Assembly (NCBI RefSeq): GCF_029351045.1
Contig: NZ_JARKIN010000001.1
Location: forward strand, 4,700,501-4,764,500
Origin: Streptomyces sp. WMMB303
GTDB lineage: Bacteria; Actinomycetota; Actinomycetes; Streptomycetales; Streptomycetaceae
Direction: 5' to 3'
DNA length: 64,000 nucleotides
The notes under the pieces were generated by a model. The model made no database searches. It had not been told where the DNA came from and saw nothing but the letters and a program-made list of their open reading frames with translations. Both the position numbers and the translations under genes were made by a program. Shown here piece by piece: positions 42,778 through 52,008 of the stretch; the stretch's first letter is position 1, and each line of letters opens with the position of its first letter.

Positions 42778-44184
42778 ATGCCCACGACCCGACGTCAAGC
42801 GCTGGCAAGAACCGGAGCCGCCGGAGCGGCAGTCGCCTTCAGCGGCGCGCTCTCGGAACTGTTCACAGGGACCGCCGTGGCTCAGGCCACCGGCGGCAGC
42901 GCGGGCTACGGCCCGCTCGTACCCGACCCCGACGGACTGCTCGACCTGCCCAAGGGTTTCCGCTACAAGGTGCTCTCCCGCGAGGGCGACCCGCTCCGCT
43001 CCGGTGAGGGCCCGGTCCCCAGCAACTGCGACGGCATGGCCGCCTTCGCGGGCGGACGCCACGGACACGGCCACCACGGCCACGGCCATGGCAGGGAGCG
43101 CACCTGGCTGGTGCGCAACCACGAGAACCGGATGGAGTCGCGGGTCCCGGTCCCCACCGTCGAGGGGCTGACCTACGACCCGGCGGGCGAGGGCGGCTGC
43201 ACGGTCCTGGAACTGGACGGCGACAACGACGTGCTGGCCGAACGCGTCGGCATCGCGGGGACCTCCACCAACTGCGCCGGCGGGCCCAGCCTCTGGGACA
43301 CCTGGCTGACCTGCGAGGAGACCGAGTACCGGGCCAGCGAGGAGGGCTACACCAAGGACCACGGCTTCGTCTTCGAGGTCGGCTTCGACCGCCGCCGCCC
43401 CACCTCCGTCGAACCGCTCACCGCGATGGGCCGCTTCCAGCACGAGGCCGTCGCCTTCGACCCGCACACCGGCGTCGTCTACGAGACCGAGGACGCCTTC
43501 GACGAACCCTTCGGCCTCTTCTACCGCTTCCTGCCCAGGAAGCCCAAGGGCGGCTACGGTTCACTGCACGCCGGGGGCAGGCTGGAGGCCATGCGGGTGC
43601 CCGGCGTGCCCGACCTGTCCGCCGTCACCGAGACGGGCACCTCCTTCGACCGGATCGAGTGGGTGGAGGTCCCCGATCCGCTGGCGGCCGAAACCCCCAT
43701 CCGCCTCCAGGACTTCGGCAAGGGCGGCATCACCCACGCGCAGAAGCTGGAGGGCTGCTACTGGGGCGGCTCCTGCGTCTACTTCGTCTCCAGCTACGCG
43801 CGCACGGCTGAGGGTTCGCAGGGCGACCACTTCGGCCAGATCTGGCGCTACGACCCGCGCCGGCGCCGCCTCACCCTCGTCGTGGTCTTCGGCCCCGACA
43901 CGGACGTGCAGCTCCCGGGCGAGGAGCCGGACAACATCTGCCTGGCCCCCAGCGGCGGGCTGATGGTGTGCGAGGACGGCGCGGGCGCCCAGCACGTCTT
44001 CGGCGTCACCCGGCGGGGCACGGTCTACCCGATGGCGCGGGGTGCCCAGAACATCGGCACCCCGGAGGACCCGGCGTGGGGCGAGTTCGCGGGCGTGACG
44101 TTCGCGCCGGACGGCCGCACGATGTACGTCAACTGCTACACGCCGGGTACCACCTTCGCGGTAACCGGGCCCTGGAAGCACTGA
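42778..44184 (+). CDS. PhoX-like (DUF839) exported protein
   Basis: 468 residues. Tat signal: TTRRQALARTGAAG, hydrophobic stretch, cleavage after AVAQA near 36. The body fits the PhoX/DUF839 family: NHENRMES, TSTNCAGGPSLWDTWLTCEET, GRFQHEAVAFDPHTGVVYETED, EEPDNICLAPSGGLMVCEDG, EFAGVTFAPDGRTMYVNCY. These enzymes are Ca/Fe phosphatases outside the cell. Between the strands near residue 95 there is an unusual His/Gly-rich loop (RHGHGHHGHGHGRE). ATG at 42778 after GGGGAGAG; a single GGTCACC (42745) upstream recalls a Pho box half-site, too weak to claim. Confidence 0.88.
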   Translation: MPTTRRQALARTGAAGAAVAFSGALSELFTGTAVAQATGGSAGYGPLVPDPDGLLDLPKGFRYKVLSREGDPLRSGEGPVPSNCDGMAAFAGGRHGHGHHGHGHGRERTWLVRNHENRMESRVPVPTVEGLTYDPAGEGGCTVLELDGDNDVLAERVGIAGTSTNCAGGPSLWDTWLTCEETEYRASEEGYTKDHGFVFEVGFDRRRPTSVEPLTAMGRFQHEAVAFDPHTGVVYETEDAFDEPFGLFYRFLPRKPKGGYGSLHAGGRLEAMRVPGVPDLSAVTETGTSFDRIEWVEVPDPLAAETPIRLQDFGKGGITHAQKLEGCYWGGSCVYFVSSYARTAEGSQGDHFGQIWRYDPRRRRLTLVVVFGPDTDVQLPGEEPDNICLAPSGGLMVCEDGAGAQHVFGVTRRGTVYPMARGAQNIGTPEDPAWGEFAGVTFAPDGRTMYVNCYTPGTTFAVTGPWKH

Positions 44185-44220
44185 GCCCGGGCTGCTGAGC
44201 CGGTCCCGCATCCGCGGGGG

Positions 44221-44250
44221 CGGGGGTGCTCCCGGCCGGGAGCACCCCCG
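44221..44250 (+). terminator. terminator of the PhoX-like gene
   Basis: A perfect 30-base palindrome: CGGGGGTGCTCCCGG followed at once by its reverse complement, 37 bases past the stop of the PhoX-like gene. Confidence 0.85.
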
Positions 44251-44336
44251 CCGCCCGAAGCCGCCGCCCCGGCCGACTCCCCCACCGGCCGCGGACCGCC
44301 CGCCGGCGCGCATCCGGCCGCTGGCAGACTGAACGG

Positions 44337-45041
44337 GTGACCGTTCCAGACACTCCCGACACCGGCCCAGCGGAGCCCGAGCGTTTCGTCCTGCCCCTCG
44401 TCGCGCGGATCGAACGCGCCGAGCCGCCCACCCGGACCGACGCGCTGCAGACCGCGGCCCGGGCGGTGCTCACCCTGCTGGCCGATCCGCGCACGACCGA
44501 GCCGGCGGGCGAGTGGCACGAGCGGGTGACGCGCTGGGAGGAGTTGCAGATCCGCAAGGTCGTCCGGCGGGCCCGGGGTGCCGAGTGGCGGCGTGCGGAG
44601 GAGCTCCCGGGGATCACCGTGTCCGGGGAGGCGGCACAGGTGCGGGTCTTCCCACCGGTTCCGCTGGACGGCTGGCCCAAGGAACTCGCGCGGCTCCAGG
44701 TCTCGGGGACGGAGCTGGCGGACCCGCTGCCGCCCGGAGTCCCCGCCCCCGGTACGCCTGTGCTGTGGCTGAATCCGGAGGTGGAGATGTCCGCCGGAAA
44801 GGCCATGGCACAGTCCGGCCACGGCGCGCAGCTCGCCTGGTGGCGGTTGGACGCCGCGGAGCGCACGGCGTGGCGGCGGGACGGCTTCCCGCTGGCGGTG
44901 CGCCCGGCCCGGGACCGGGCGCACTGGAGCGAGCTGACCGGCGGTGGCCTGCCCGTGGTGCGCGATGCCGGGTTCACCGAGGTCGCCCCCGGGTCCTGCA
45001 CTGTCGTCGCCGAGCATCCGGCGCTGCGCACCCGAGGCTGA
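44337..45041 (+). CDS. peptidyl-tRNA hydrolase, PTH2-like
   Basis: 234 residues. The C-terminal half contains the PTH2 signature region SAGKAMAQSGHGAQLAWW (Lys, Gln, His of the active site), followed by GLPVVRDAGFTEVAPGS and CTVVAEHP, the typical ending strands. The N-terminal ~120 residues, including an ELQIRKVVRRARG helix, are an actinobacterial extension. Bacterial PTH2 proteins are assumed to act like archaeal/eukaryotic Pth2 in recycling peptidyl-tRNA; not tested for this branch. GTG at 44337; no clear ribosome site. Confidence 0.82.
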   Translation: MTVPDTPDTGPAEPERFVLPLVARIERAEPPTRTDALQTAARAVLTLLADPRTTEPAGEWHERVTRWEELQIRKVVRRARGAEWRRAEELPGITVSGEAAQVRVFPPVPLDGWPKELARLQVSGTELADPLPPGVPAPGTPVLWLNPEVEMSAGKAMAQSGHGAQLAWWRLDAAERTAWRRDGFPLAVRPARDRAHWSELTGGGLPVVRDAGFTEVAPGSCTVVAEHPALRTRG

Positions 45042-45292
45042 GCCGCCCCACGGGCGCCGCCGGCCCGGCACCGGACCACTGCGGGACCTGAGCCGAGCCG
45101 CCGCCCTCTGACGTGCCCCTGACGCGTGTCCCACTGCGGCGGTACGGGCTGTGAAGACCCGTACGAGGGGCGTTCCGCGACACCGCGAGGCGATGCTTTA
45201 CATCTACGTATGAGCCGCTGAGCATCCGATATGAACGGCGGTGCCCGCGGGCACGGCTGACGGAGCGACAGCGACACCCAGCGGGAGCCCCA

Positions 45293-46939
45293 GTGCGCGC
45301 AGCAGCGATCCCCTCCACCCTCGGTGCCCTGGCCCTCGTACTGGCGCCCGCCGCAGCGGCGGCACCGCCCGGCGGCGACCACCACCGGCCCGGCCGCGCC
45401 GCGGAGCCGGCCGGGACCGCGACCGCCGCCGGGGGCCCGGCGGCGGCCGGGGTCGCAGAGGCCGCCGAGGACGCCGCGGCCGCCGGTATCCGGTGGGGGC
45501 ACTGCCCGGCCGCCGAGCATCTCCCCAAGTCCGTCGAGTGCGGCACCGTCCGGGTCCCGGTGGACTACACGCGACCGGACGGCACCCACCTCTCCCTCAC
45601 GGTCAGCAGAGCCCGGGCCACCGGAGAGCCGGACCGACGGCTTGGCCCCCTGGTCTACAACCCGGGCGGGCCGGGCGGCAGCGGGATGAGCTTCCCCCTC
45701 TACCCGCGCCTGGGCGGGCTGTGGAAGCGCCTCAACGCCCGCTACGACTTCATCGGCTACGCACCCCGCGGTGTCGGCCGCTCCGACCCGCTCTCCTGCC
45801 AGGACCCCGAGGAGTTCCTCCAGGGGCCCAACCGCTCCCCCGCACACCCGTCCTGGGCCTTCAAGCAGACCATGAACGAACGGGCCGCCTCCTACGCCGC
45901 CGGCTGCGCCGAGGCACAGCCCGACCGGCTGCGGCACTACACCACGCCGAACAACGCCCGCGACCTGGACGTCGTGCGGGCCGCGCTGGGCCGACACCGG
46001 CTCAGCTACCTCGGTGTCTCCTACGGCACCTACATCGGCTCCGCCTACGCCACGCTCTTCCCCTCCCACGTCGGCCGCCTCGTACTCGACAGCGTCGTCG
46101 ACCCGTCCCGCGACAGCGTCTGGTACCAGGCCAACCTCGACCAGAACCGCGCCTTCCAGCGGCGCTGGGAGGACTGGAAGACCTGGGTCGCCCGGCACGA
46201 GGACACCTACCGGCTGGGCGCCACCGCCCGGCAGGTGCAGAAGTCCTTCGACGCCGTGCGGGCCGCCGTGGACCGGAAACCCGCGGGCGGGACGGTCGGC
46301 TCCAAGGAGCTGCTGGCCGCCTACCTGGTCACCGGGTACGCGGACGCGACCTGGGCGCCGTACGCGCGGGCGCTCTCCGCCTTCCGCAAGGGCGACCCGG
46401 AACCGCTGGTGAAGAGGGCCGCACCCGACATGGCGGCGGCCAAGAGCGAGGAGAACGGCAACGCCGTCTACAACGCGGTCGAGTGCCAGGACGCTCCCTG
46501 GCCGCGCAACTGGCTCCGCTGGGACCGGGACAACACCGCGACGGCGGCGGTGGCCCCGTTCAACACCTGGGACAACGCCTGGATGAACCTGCCGTGCGCC
46601 TACTGGCACACCCGGCCCGCGGAGCCGCTGCGGGTGCACACCGACCCGGGCGAGCTGCCCGGGGTGCTGCTGGTGGCCGCGACCCGGGACGCGGCCACCC
46701 CCTACGAGGGCGCGCTGGAGACCCGGCGCCGGCTGGCCGGCTCCTCGCTGGTGACCGAGCGCGGCGCGGGCAACCACGGGGTGAGCGGCGGCAACCCGTG
46801 CGTGGACCGGCACATCGAGCGGTACCTGTTCGAGGGCAGGACGCCGGGCACCGACGCCGAGTGCGCGGCGCGGCCCGCGCCCGAACCCGGCTCCCGGCGC
46901 GCCGCCAAGCCCGCCTCCAACACCCGGGCCGCCCGCTGA
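45293..46939 (+). CDS. secreted alpha/beta-hydrolase peptidase (tripeptidyl aminopeptidase type)
   Basis: 548 residues: signal peptide (1-~24, ending AAAAA) and Ala/Gly-rich spacer, then an alpha/beta hydrolase of the streptomycete Tap/Slp family. Oxyanion loop NPGGPGGSG, nucleophile elbow LGVSYGTYIG (Ser), acid in ATRDAATPYEGA and His in GAGNHGVSGGNPC are all present; several cysteines (HCPA, VECG, LSCQD, AGCAE, VECQD, LPCAY) match the disulfides of the family. It would clip short peptides from extracellular proteins. GTG start with GGGAG. Convergent with hemQ, seven bases between stops. Confidence 0.9.
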   Translation: MRAAAIPSTLGALALVLAPAAAAAPPGGDHHRPGRAAEPAGTATAAGGPAAAGVAEAAEDAAAAGIRWGHCPAAEHLPKSVECGTVRVPVDYTRPDGTHLSLTVSRARATGEPDRRLGPLVYNPGGPGGSGMSFPLYPRLGGLWKRLNARYDFIGYAPRGVGRSDPLSCQDPEEFLQGPNRSPAHPSWAFKQTMNERAASYAAGCAEAQPDRLRHYTTPNNARDLDVVRAALGRHRLSYLGVSYGTYIGSAYATLFPSHVGRLVLDSVVDPSRDSVWYQANLDQNRAFQRRWEDWKTWVARHEDTYRLGATARQVQKSFDAVRAAVDRKPAGGTVGSKELLAAYLVTGYADATWAPYARALSAFRKGDPEPLVKRAAPDMAAAKSEENGNAVYNAVECQDAPWPRNWLRWDRDNTATAAVAPFNTWDNAWMNLPCAYWHTRPAEPLRVHTDPGELPGVLLVAATRDAATPYEGALETRRRLAGSSLVTERGAGNHGVSGGNPCVDRHIERYLFEGRTPGTDAECAARPAPEPGSRRAAKPASNTRAAR

Positions 46940-46946
46940 GGACGGG

Positions 46947-47663
46947 CTACGCCAGCCCGGCGACCAGTTCGGCGACCGGCTTGCGGCGGCCGGTGTAGAA
47001 GGGGATCTCCTCCCGCACGTGCCGTCGCGCCTCGGAGCCGCGCAGGTGCCGCATCAGGTCGACGATGCGGTACAGCTCGTCCGCCTCGAAGGCGAGGATC
47101 CACTCGTAGTCGCCCAGCGAGAAGGCGGGCACGGTGTTGGCGCGGACGTCGGGGAAGCCGCGGGCCATCTTGCCGTGGTCGGCGAGCATCCGGCGGCGGT
47201 CCTCGTCCGGCAGCAGGTACCACTCGTAGCTGCGTACGAACGGGTAGACGCTCACGTAGGCGCGCGGCTCCTCGTCGGCCAGGAACGCCGGGATGTGCGA
47301 CTTGTTGAACTCGGCGGGGCGGTGCAGCGCCATGTTCGACCAGACGGGTTCCAGCGCCCGGCCCAGCGCCGTGCGGCGGAACCGGTTGTAGGCGTCCTGG
47401 AGTGCGTCGGAGTCCTCGGCGTGCCACCAGATCATCAGATCGGCGTCCGCCCGCAGTCCGGAGACGTCGTAGGTGCCGCGGACCACCACGTCCTTCTCGG
47501 CGAGCCCGGCGAACAGCTCCTCGACCTCGTCCGCGTATCCGGCCCGGTCCTCGGGCAGCAGGTCGCGCAGCCGGAAGACCGACCAGAGGGTGTAGCGGAT
47601 GACCTCGTTCAGGTCCTTGGCCTTCTTGCCCGCGTTGGGCTCCTTGTGCGGTGCCTCAGTCAT
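46947..47663 (-). CDS. hemQ: coproheme decarboxylase (HemQ)
   Basis: 238 residues of the chlorite-dismutase fold. It turns iron-coproporphyrin III (coproheme) into heme b in the actinobacterial/firmicute route. Family segments: NAGKKAKDLNEVIRYTLWSVF, DLMIWWHAED, YVSVYPFVRSYEWYLL with the reactive Tyr, and ILAFEADELYRIVDLM. ATG at 47663 is used since GAGGAAAG sits before it; a nearby upstream ATG (47675) overlaps that site. It follows the oxidase gene after 32 bases, forming an operon. Confidence 0.93.
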   Translation of the reverse strand: MTEAPHKEPNAGKKAKDLNEVIRYTLWSVFRLRDLLPEDRAGYADEVEELFAGLAEKDVVVRGTYDVSGLRADADLMIWWHAEDSDALQDAYNRFRRTALGRALEPVWSNMALHRPAEFNKSHIPAFLADEEPRAYVSVYPFVRSYEWYLLPDEDRRRMLADHGKMARGFPDVRANTVPAFSLGDYEWILAFEADELYRIVDLMRHLRGSEARRHVREEIPFYTGRRKPVAELVAGLA

Positions 47664-47695
47664 CACTTTCCTCATTCACCGTTATGCAGCGTTGT

Positions 47696-49144
47696 TCAGC
47701 GGTGTCGGCGTCGTTCAGCGGTGCCGGCGTTCGCGTCGCCCGGCTCGGCGGGCCCGGCCGATTCCACTACCTCGTGCGCCGCGCGCCGGCCGCCCGCCAC
47801 GCAGGCGGGCACCCCCACCCCCTCGTACAGCGCACCGGCCACGGCCAGGCCCGGCACCGCGCCGACGGCGGCGCGGACGGCGGCGACCCGGTCGAGGTGG
47901 CCCACCGGGTACTGCGGCAGGCCGCGGTCCCAGCGGGAGACGACGGAGTCCACGGGGCGCGCGTCCAACCCGGTGGCGGCACGCAGATCGCGCAGGGACA
48001 GCTCGACCAGTTCGGCGTCGTCCCGCTCCAGCATCCGCTCCTCGCCGTACCGGCCCAGCGAGGTGCGCAGCACGAACAGCGAGGGGTCCTGTGCCGCGAC
48101 CCAGCTCCATTTGTGCGCGGAGAAGGTCGCGGCCTTGATGGCGCGGCCGTCGACAGGCGGCACCAGAAAGCCGCTCCCATCCGGGACCCGGTCCGCCTCC
48201 GACCGCCGGAAGGCCAGTGTGACCAGGGCCATCGAGGCGTACTCGACCTCGTCGAGCGCCGTGGCGGCGGTGGGAGCGTGCGGGGCCAGCAACCGGGCCG
48301 CGGCCGCCGCGGGCGCTGTCAGCACGACACCGTCGGCGGGCAGCGCCTCGTGATCGGTCACCGCGAGCCACCCCGGCCCGCCGCCGTCGGCGGCCACCCG
48401 GCGCAGCTCGCGCACCGGCGTGTTCAGCCGGATGTCGGCGCCCTGCTCCGCGCACGCCTCGGCCACGGCGAGGGGGAGCCTGCCGACGCCGCCCTCGATC
48501 CCCATGAAGACCGGCCCCGCGGGGCCCGGCCGGGCCGCGGCACGGTCCTGCACGGCGCGGACGGCGGCCAGCAGGGAGCGCTCCGCGCGCACGGCCTCGA
48601 ACAGTTGCGGCACGGCGGCACGCATCGAGATCCGGTGGGCGTCACCGGCGTACACCCCGCCGAGCAGGGGTTCCACGAGCCGGTCGACGACTTCGCGGCC
48701 CAGTCGCCGCGCCACATGGCCGCCCACCGACACGTCGTCGCCGACCTCGGTGCGCGGCAGCCTCCCGTCCTCGGCGATCCGGGCCAGCCCCTCGGGCGAG
48801 AGCACTCCGCCGAGTGCGGCCGGGTCGCCCGGCACGCCCATCAGGTGGCCCCGGGGCATGGCGCGCACCGCGCCGCGGGTCCAGATCGCTCCTCCGGCGA
48901 CGGACGGCGGCTGGAGCTGCCCGCCGAGTCCGACGGCGCGGGCCAGCTCCACGGCCTCGGGGCGGCGCGCCAGCAGCGACTCGGCACCCAGGTCGACGGC
49001 GGCGGCGCCCGCGATGCTGCCGGTGAGCAGCTTGCCTCCGAGGCGGCCGGCGGCCTCCAGCACGGTCACCCGCCTACCGAGGGCCAGCAGTTGGTGCGCG
49101 GCGGCCAGCCCGGAGATTCCGCCCCCGATGACGAGTACGTGCAT
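47696..49144 (-). CDS. hemG: coproporphyrinogen/protoporphyrinogen oxidase, HemY/HemG type
   Basis: 482 residues. FAD dinucleotide motif VLVIGGGISGLAAAHQL at the start, then PLLGGVYAGDAHRISMRA and VFMGIEGGVGRLPLAVAE, typical of the oxygen-dependent oxidase; C-terminal LYEGVGVPACVAGGRRAAHEV is the second FAD contact. With hemQ next door, the coproporphyrinogen III oxidase (CgoX) activity is expected. ATG 49144; only weak GAGA upstream. Streptomyces annotations usually call this gene hemG; the sequence is of HemY/CgoX type. Confidence 0.92.
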   Translation of the reverse strand: MHVLVIGGGISGLAAAHQLLALGRRVTVLEAAGRLGGKLLTGSIAGAAAVDLGAESLLARRPEAVELARAVGLGGQLQPPSVAGGAIWTRGAVRAMPRGHLMGVPGDPAALGGVLSPEGLARIAEDGRLPRTEVGDDVSVGGHVARRLGREVVDRLVEPLLGGVYAGDAHRISMRAAVPQLFEAVRAERSLLAAVRAVQDRAAARPGPAGPVFMGIEGGVGRLPLAVAEACAEQGADIRLNTPVRELRRVAADGGGPGWLAVTDHEALPADGVVLTAPAAAAARLLAPHAPTAATALDEVEYASMALVTLAFRRSEADRVPDGSGFLVPPVDGRAIKAATFSAHKWSWVAAQDPSLFVLRTSLGRYGEERMLERDDAELVELSLRDLRAATGLDARPVDSVVSRWDRGLPQYPVGHLDRVAAVRAAVGAVPGLAVAGALYEGVGVPACVAGGRRAAHEVVESAGPAEPGDANAGTAERRRHR

Positions 49145-49247
49145 ACGGGCAAGTCTCGCAGAACGGGTTCCGGCGCATAGCGTGGGCCCTGGTAAGGGCA
49201 GCAGGTCCGGTGGCGGCACGGCCCGCCCGGTGAGAGGAGTGTCCGCG

Positions 49248-50660
49248 ATGGCGGCAGCGGAGCGGATGGTGGTCGTCGGCGGCGACGCGGCGGGGATGTC
49301 GGCCGCGTCGCAGGCCCGCAGACGCCGCGGACCGGAGGAGCTGGAGATCGTGGCCGTTGAGCGGGGCCGCTTCTCGTCCTACTCCGCCTGCGGCATCCCG
49401 TACTGGGTGGGCGGTGACGTCACCGAGCGCGACGCGCTCATCGCCCGCTCGCCGCAGGAGCACCGGGCGCACGGCATCGATCTGCGGATGTGCACCGAGG
49501 CGGTCGAGCTGGACGCGGCCGGGCAGCGGGTGCGGCTGCGTGACCCGGAGGGCGCTGAGCAGTGGCTGGGCTTTGACCGGCTGGTGCTGGCCACCGGCGC
49601 CGTCCCGGTGCGCCCTCCGCTGCCCGGGATCGACGCCGAGGGGGTGTACGGGGTGCAGACGCTGGAGGACGGCCAGGAACTGCTGGACGCGCTGGAGCAG
49701 CGCGTCGACGGGACGCACGGCTCGGGACCGGAAGCCGGCGGCCGGAAGCCGAGCGCGGTCGTCGTCGGCGCGGGGTACATCGGCGTCGAGATGGCCGAGG
49801 CGTTCGTACAGCGCGGATACGCGGTGACGGTGCTGGAGAAGGCCGAGCAGCCGATGTCCACCCTCGACCCGGACATGGGCCGGCTGGTGCACGAGGCGAT
49901 GTGCGCGCTGGGCATCGAGACGGTATTGGGCGCGGCCGTCACCGAGGTCCGTACCGACGGGCAGGGGCGGGCCTGCGGCGTGGCGACGGAGGAGGCCGAC
50001 TACCCCGCGGATGTCGTGGTGCTGGGGCTGGGGGTGCGGCCGGAGACGGAGCTGGCCCGGCAGGCGGGCCTACCGCTGGGGGAGTCCGGTGGACTGCTGA
50101 CGGACCTGGCGATGCGGGTCCGCGGCCGGGAGGACATCTGGGCGGGCGGGGACTGCGTGGAGGTGCTCAACCTCGTCTCCGGCCGGAACCAGCACGTTCC
50201 GCTGGGGACGCATGCCAACAAGCACGGCCAGGTCATCGGCGCCAACATCGGCGGCGACTACGCCACATTCCCCGGCGTGGTGGGCACGGCCGTCAGCAAG
50301 GTGTGCGACCTGGAGATCGCCAGGACGGGACTGCTGGAGGCGCAGGCGGCAGCCGCCGGACTGCAATTCGAGAGTGTGGTGATCGAGTCGACGACCCGGG
50401 CCGGCTACTATCCCGGCGCCCGGCCGGTTCACGTCAAGATGATCGCCGAGCGCCGGTCGGGGCGGCTGCTCGGTCTCCAGATCGTCGGCCACGAGAACGC
50501 GGGCAAGCGCGTGGACATCGCCGCGGTGGCCCTGCACGCCGGTATGACGGTGGAGCAGATGACGGCGCTGGACCTGGGCTACGCGCCGCCCTTCAGCCCG
50601 GTCTGGGATCCGGTGCTGGTGGCGGCCCGGAAGGCGGCGGCAGCGGTACGGAAGGACTGA
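49248..50660 (+). CDS. CoA-disulfide reductase-like flavoprotein
   Basis: 470 residues. FAD motif VVVGGDAAGMSAASQA with the GGDAAGM variant, then SSYSACGIPYWVGG, whose single Cys is the redox residue of CoA-disulfide reductase/NADH oxidase/persulfide reductase types. NAD loop VVGAGYIGVEMAEAF, FAD strand EDIWAGGDCVE, and the C-terminal dimer domain. No rhodanese domain is fused. Substrate unclear. ATG at 49248, GAGAGGAG nine bases upstream. Divergent from the hemG/hemQ operon across 103 bases, so shared control is possible. Confidence 0.87.
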   Translation: MAAAERMVVVGGDAAGMSAASQARRRRGPEELEIVAVERGRFSSYSACGIPYWVGGDVTERDALIARSPQEHRAHGIDLRMCTEAVELDAAGQRVRLRDPEGAEQWLGFDRLVLATGAVPVRPPLPGIDAEGVYGVQTLEDGQELLDALEQRVDGTHGSGPEAGGRKPSAVVVGAGYIGVEMAEAFVQRGYAVTVLEKAEQPMSTLDPDMGRLVHEAMCALGIETVLGAAVTEVRTDGQGRACGVATEEADYPADVVVLGLGVRPETELARQAGLPLGESGGLLTDLAMRVRGREDIWAGGDCVEVLNLVSGRNQHVPLGTHANKHGQVIGANIGGDYATFPGVVGTAVSKVCDLEIARTGLLEAQAAAAGLQFESVVIESTTRAGYYPGARPVHVKMIAERRSGRLLGLQIVGHENAGKRVDIAAVALHAGMTVEQMTALDLGYAPPFSPVWDPVLVAARKAAAAVRKD

Positions 50661-50776
50661 GAGCCGCGGGCCGCCGCGTACGGGCCGGCGCCCTCCCGCG
50701 TCCCCTGGCTGCCGGGCCTCCGCGTCACCGGGCCACCGCGCCGCCCCGCCACCGTCGAGAGGGCGCGGGGGGCGGT

Positions 50777-50801
50777 GCTCCCCCGGCGCTCCGGGGGAAG
50801 C
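50777..50801. terminator. bidirectional terminator hairpin
   Basis: TGCTCCCCCGG/CCGGGGGAAGCA stem with one bulged base and a CGCT loop, between the convergent flavoprotein and hemE stops. Confidence 0.7.
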
Positions 50802-50822
50802 ATCAGCGGCAGCGGGGCCGGC

Positions 50823-51935
50823 TCAGCGGGAGCTCTGCTCGTGCACGTACGCCACCAGATCGGTCAGCGCCTCCGGGTCGGTCTGCGGCAGCACCCCGTG
50901 CCCCAGGTTGAAGATGTGCCCCTCCAGGCCGCGGGCGGCCCGGAGGATGTCCGCGGCGCCCCGGCGGACGGCCTCCCGCGGCGCGAAGAGCACGGCCGGG
51001 TCGAGGTTGCCCTGGATGGCCTTCCCCGGCCCCACTCGGCGTGCCGCCTCGTCCACCGGGACCCGCCAGTCGGCGCCGACGACATCGGCGCCCGCCTGGC
51101 CCATGAGTCCCAGCAGCTCGCCGGTTCCCACACCGAAGTGGATGCGCGGCACGCCGTAGCCCGCGACGGCCTCGAACACCTTCGCGGAGGCGGGCAGCAC
51201 CCGGTTCCGGTAGTCCTCGGGTGCCAGCGCTCCCACCCACGAGTCGAAGAGCTGCACGGCTGCGGCGCCCGCCTCGATCTGCACCTTCAGAAACGCGGCG
51301 GTGATGTCCGCGAGCCGGTCCAGCAGGCCGGCCCACAGCTCGGGGTCGCCGTACATCAGCGCCTTGGTGTGCTCGTGGTTCTTCGAGGGGCCGCCCTCGA
51401 CCAGATAGCTGGCCAGTGTGAAGGGCGCCCCGGCGAATCCGATGAGCGGCGTGGCGCCCAGTTCGCGGGTGAGGATGCCGACCGCCTCGGTCACGTACCC
51501 GACGTCCTCGGGCTCCAGGGCCCGCAGCCGCTCCAGGTCGGCGCGGCTGCGGATCGGCTTCTCGACGACGGGCCCGACCCCCGGCTTGATGTCGAGGTCG
51601 ACACCGATGGCCTTGAGGGGGACCACGATGTCGCTGAAGTAGATCGCGGCGTCCACCTTGTGCCGCCGCACGGGCTGCAGGGTGATCTCGGCGACCAGGT
51701 CCGGCCGCATGCACGAGTCCAGCATCGCGATGCCCTCGCGGAGCTTGCGGTACTCGGGCAGCGAGCGTCCGGCCTGCCGCATGAACCACACCGGGGTGTG
51801 CGGCACCGGCTCTCGGCGGCACGCGCGCAGGAACGCGGAGTCGAGCCCGGCGTGCGGCGCCGCGTTCGGGGTAGCGGGCGCTCGGGTGTCCCGGGGCGGC
51901 GTCGGCGGGCCCTCAGGGCGGTCGTTTCCACTCAC
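50823..51935 (-). CDS. hemE: uroporphyrinogen decarboxylase
   Basis: 370 residues. Decarboxylates uroporphyrinogen III to coproporphyrinogen III. Signatures: PVWFMRQAGRSLPEYR (UroD signature 1), the second FAGAPFTLASYLVEGG, AAVQLFDSWVGALAP, IHFGVGTGELL and GHIFNLGHGVLPQTDP. An N-terminal ~28-residue Pro/Ala extension precedes the domain. GTG start at 51935. With hemG and hemQ in the same 5-kb region it covers three steps of the coproporphyrin-dependent haem route. The DUF3000 gene is divergent, 73 bases away. Confidence 0.95.
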   Translation of the reverse strand: MSGNDRPEGPPTPPRDTRAPATPNAAPHAGLDSAFLRACRREPVPHTPVWFMRQAGRSLPEYRKLREGIAMLDSCMRPDLVAEITLQPVRRHKVDAAIYFSDIVVPLKAIGVDLDIKPGVGPVVEKPIRSRADLERLRALEPEDVGYVTEAVGILTRELGATPLIGFAGAPFTLASYLVEGGPSKNHEHTKALMYGDPELWAGLLDRLADITAAFLKVQIEAGAAAVQLFDSWVGALAPEDYRNRVLPASAKVFEAVAGYGVPRIHFGVGTGELLGLMGQAGADVVGADWRVPVDEAARRVGPGKAIQGNLDPAVLFAPREAVRRGAADILRAARGLEGHIFNLGHGVLPQTDPEALTDLVAYVHEQSSR

Positions 51936-52008
51936 GCTCCGAGTCTCCCACGGCCTGATGGGGTGTCCCTACCGGCCTCGGGCGCACCGTCCGCCTACCC
52001 TTCGGCCC

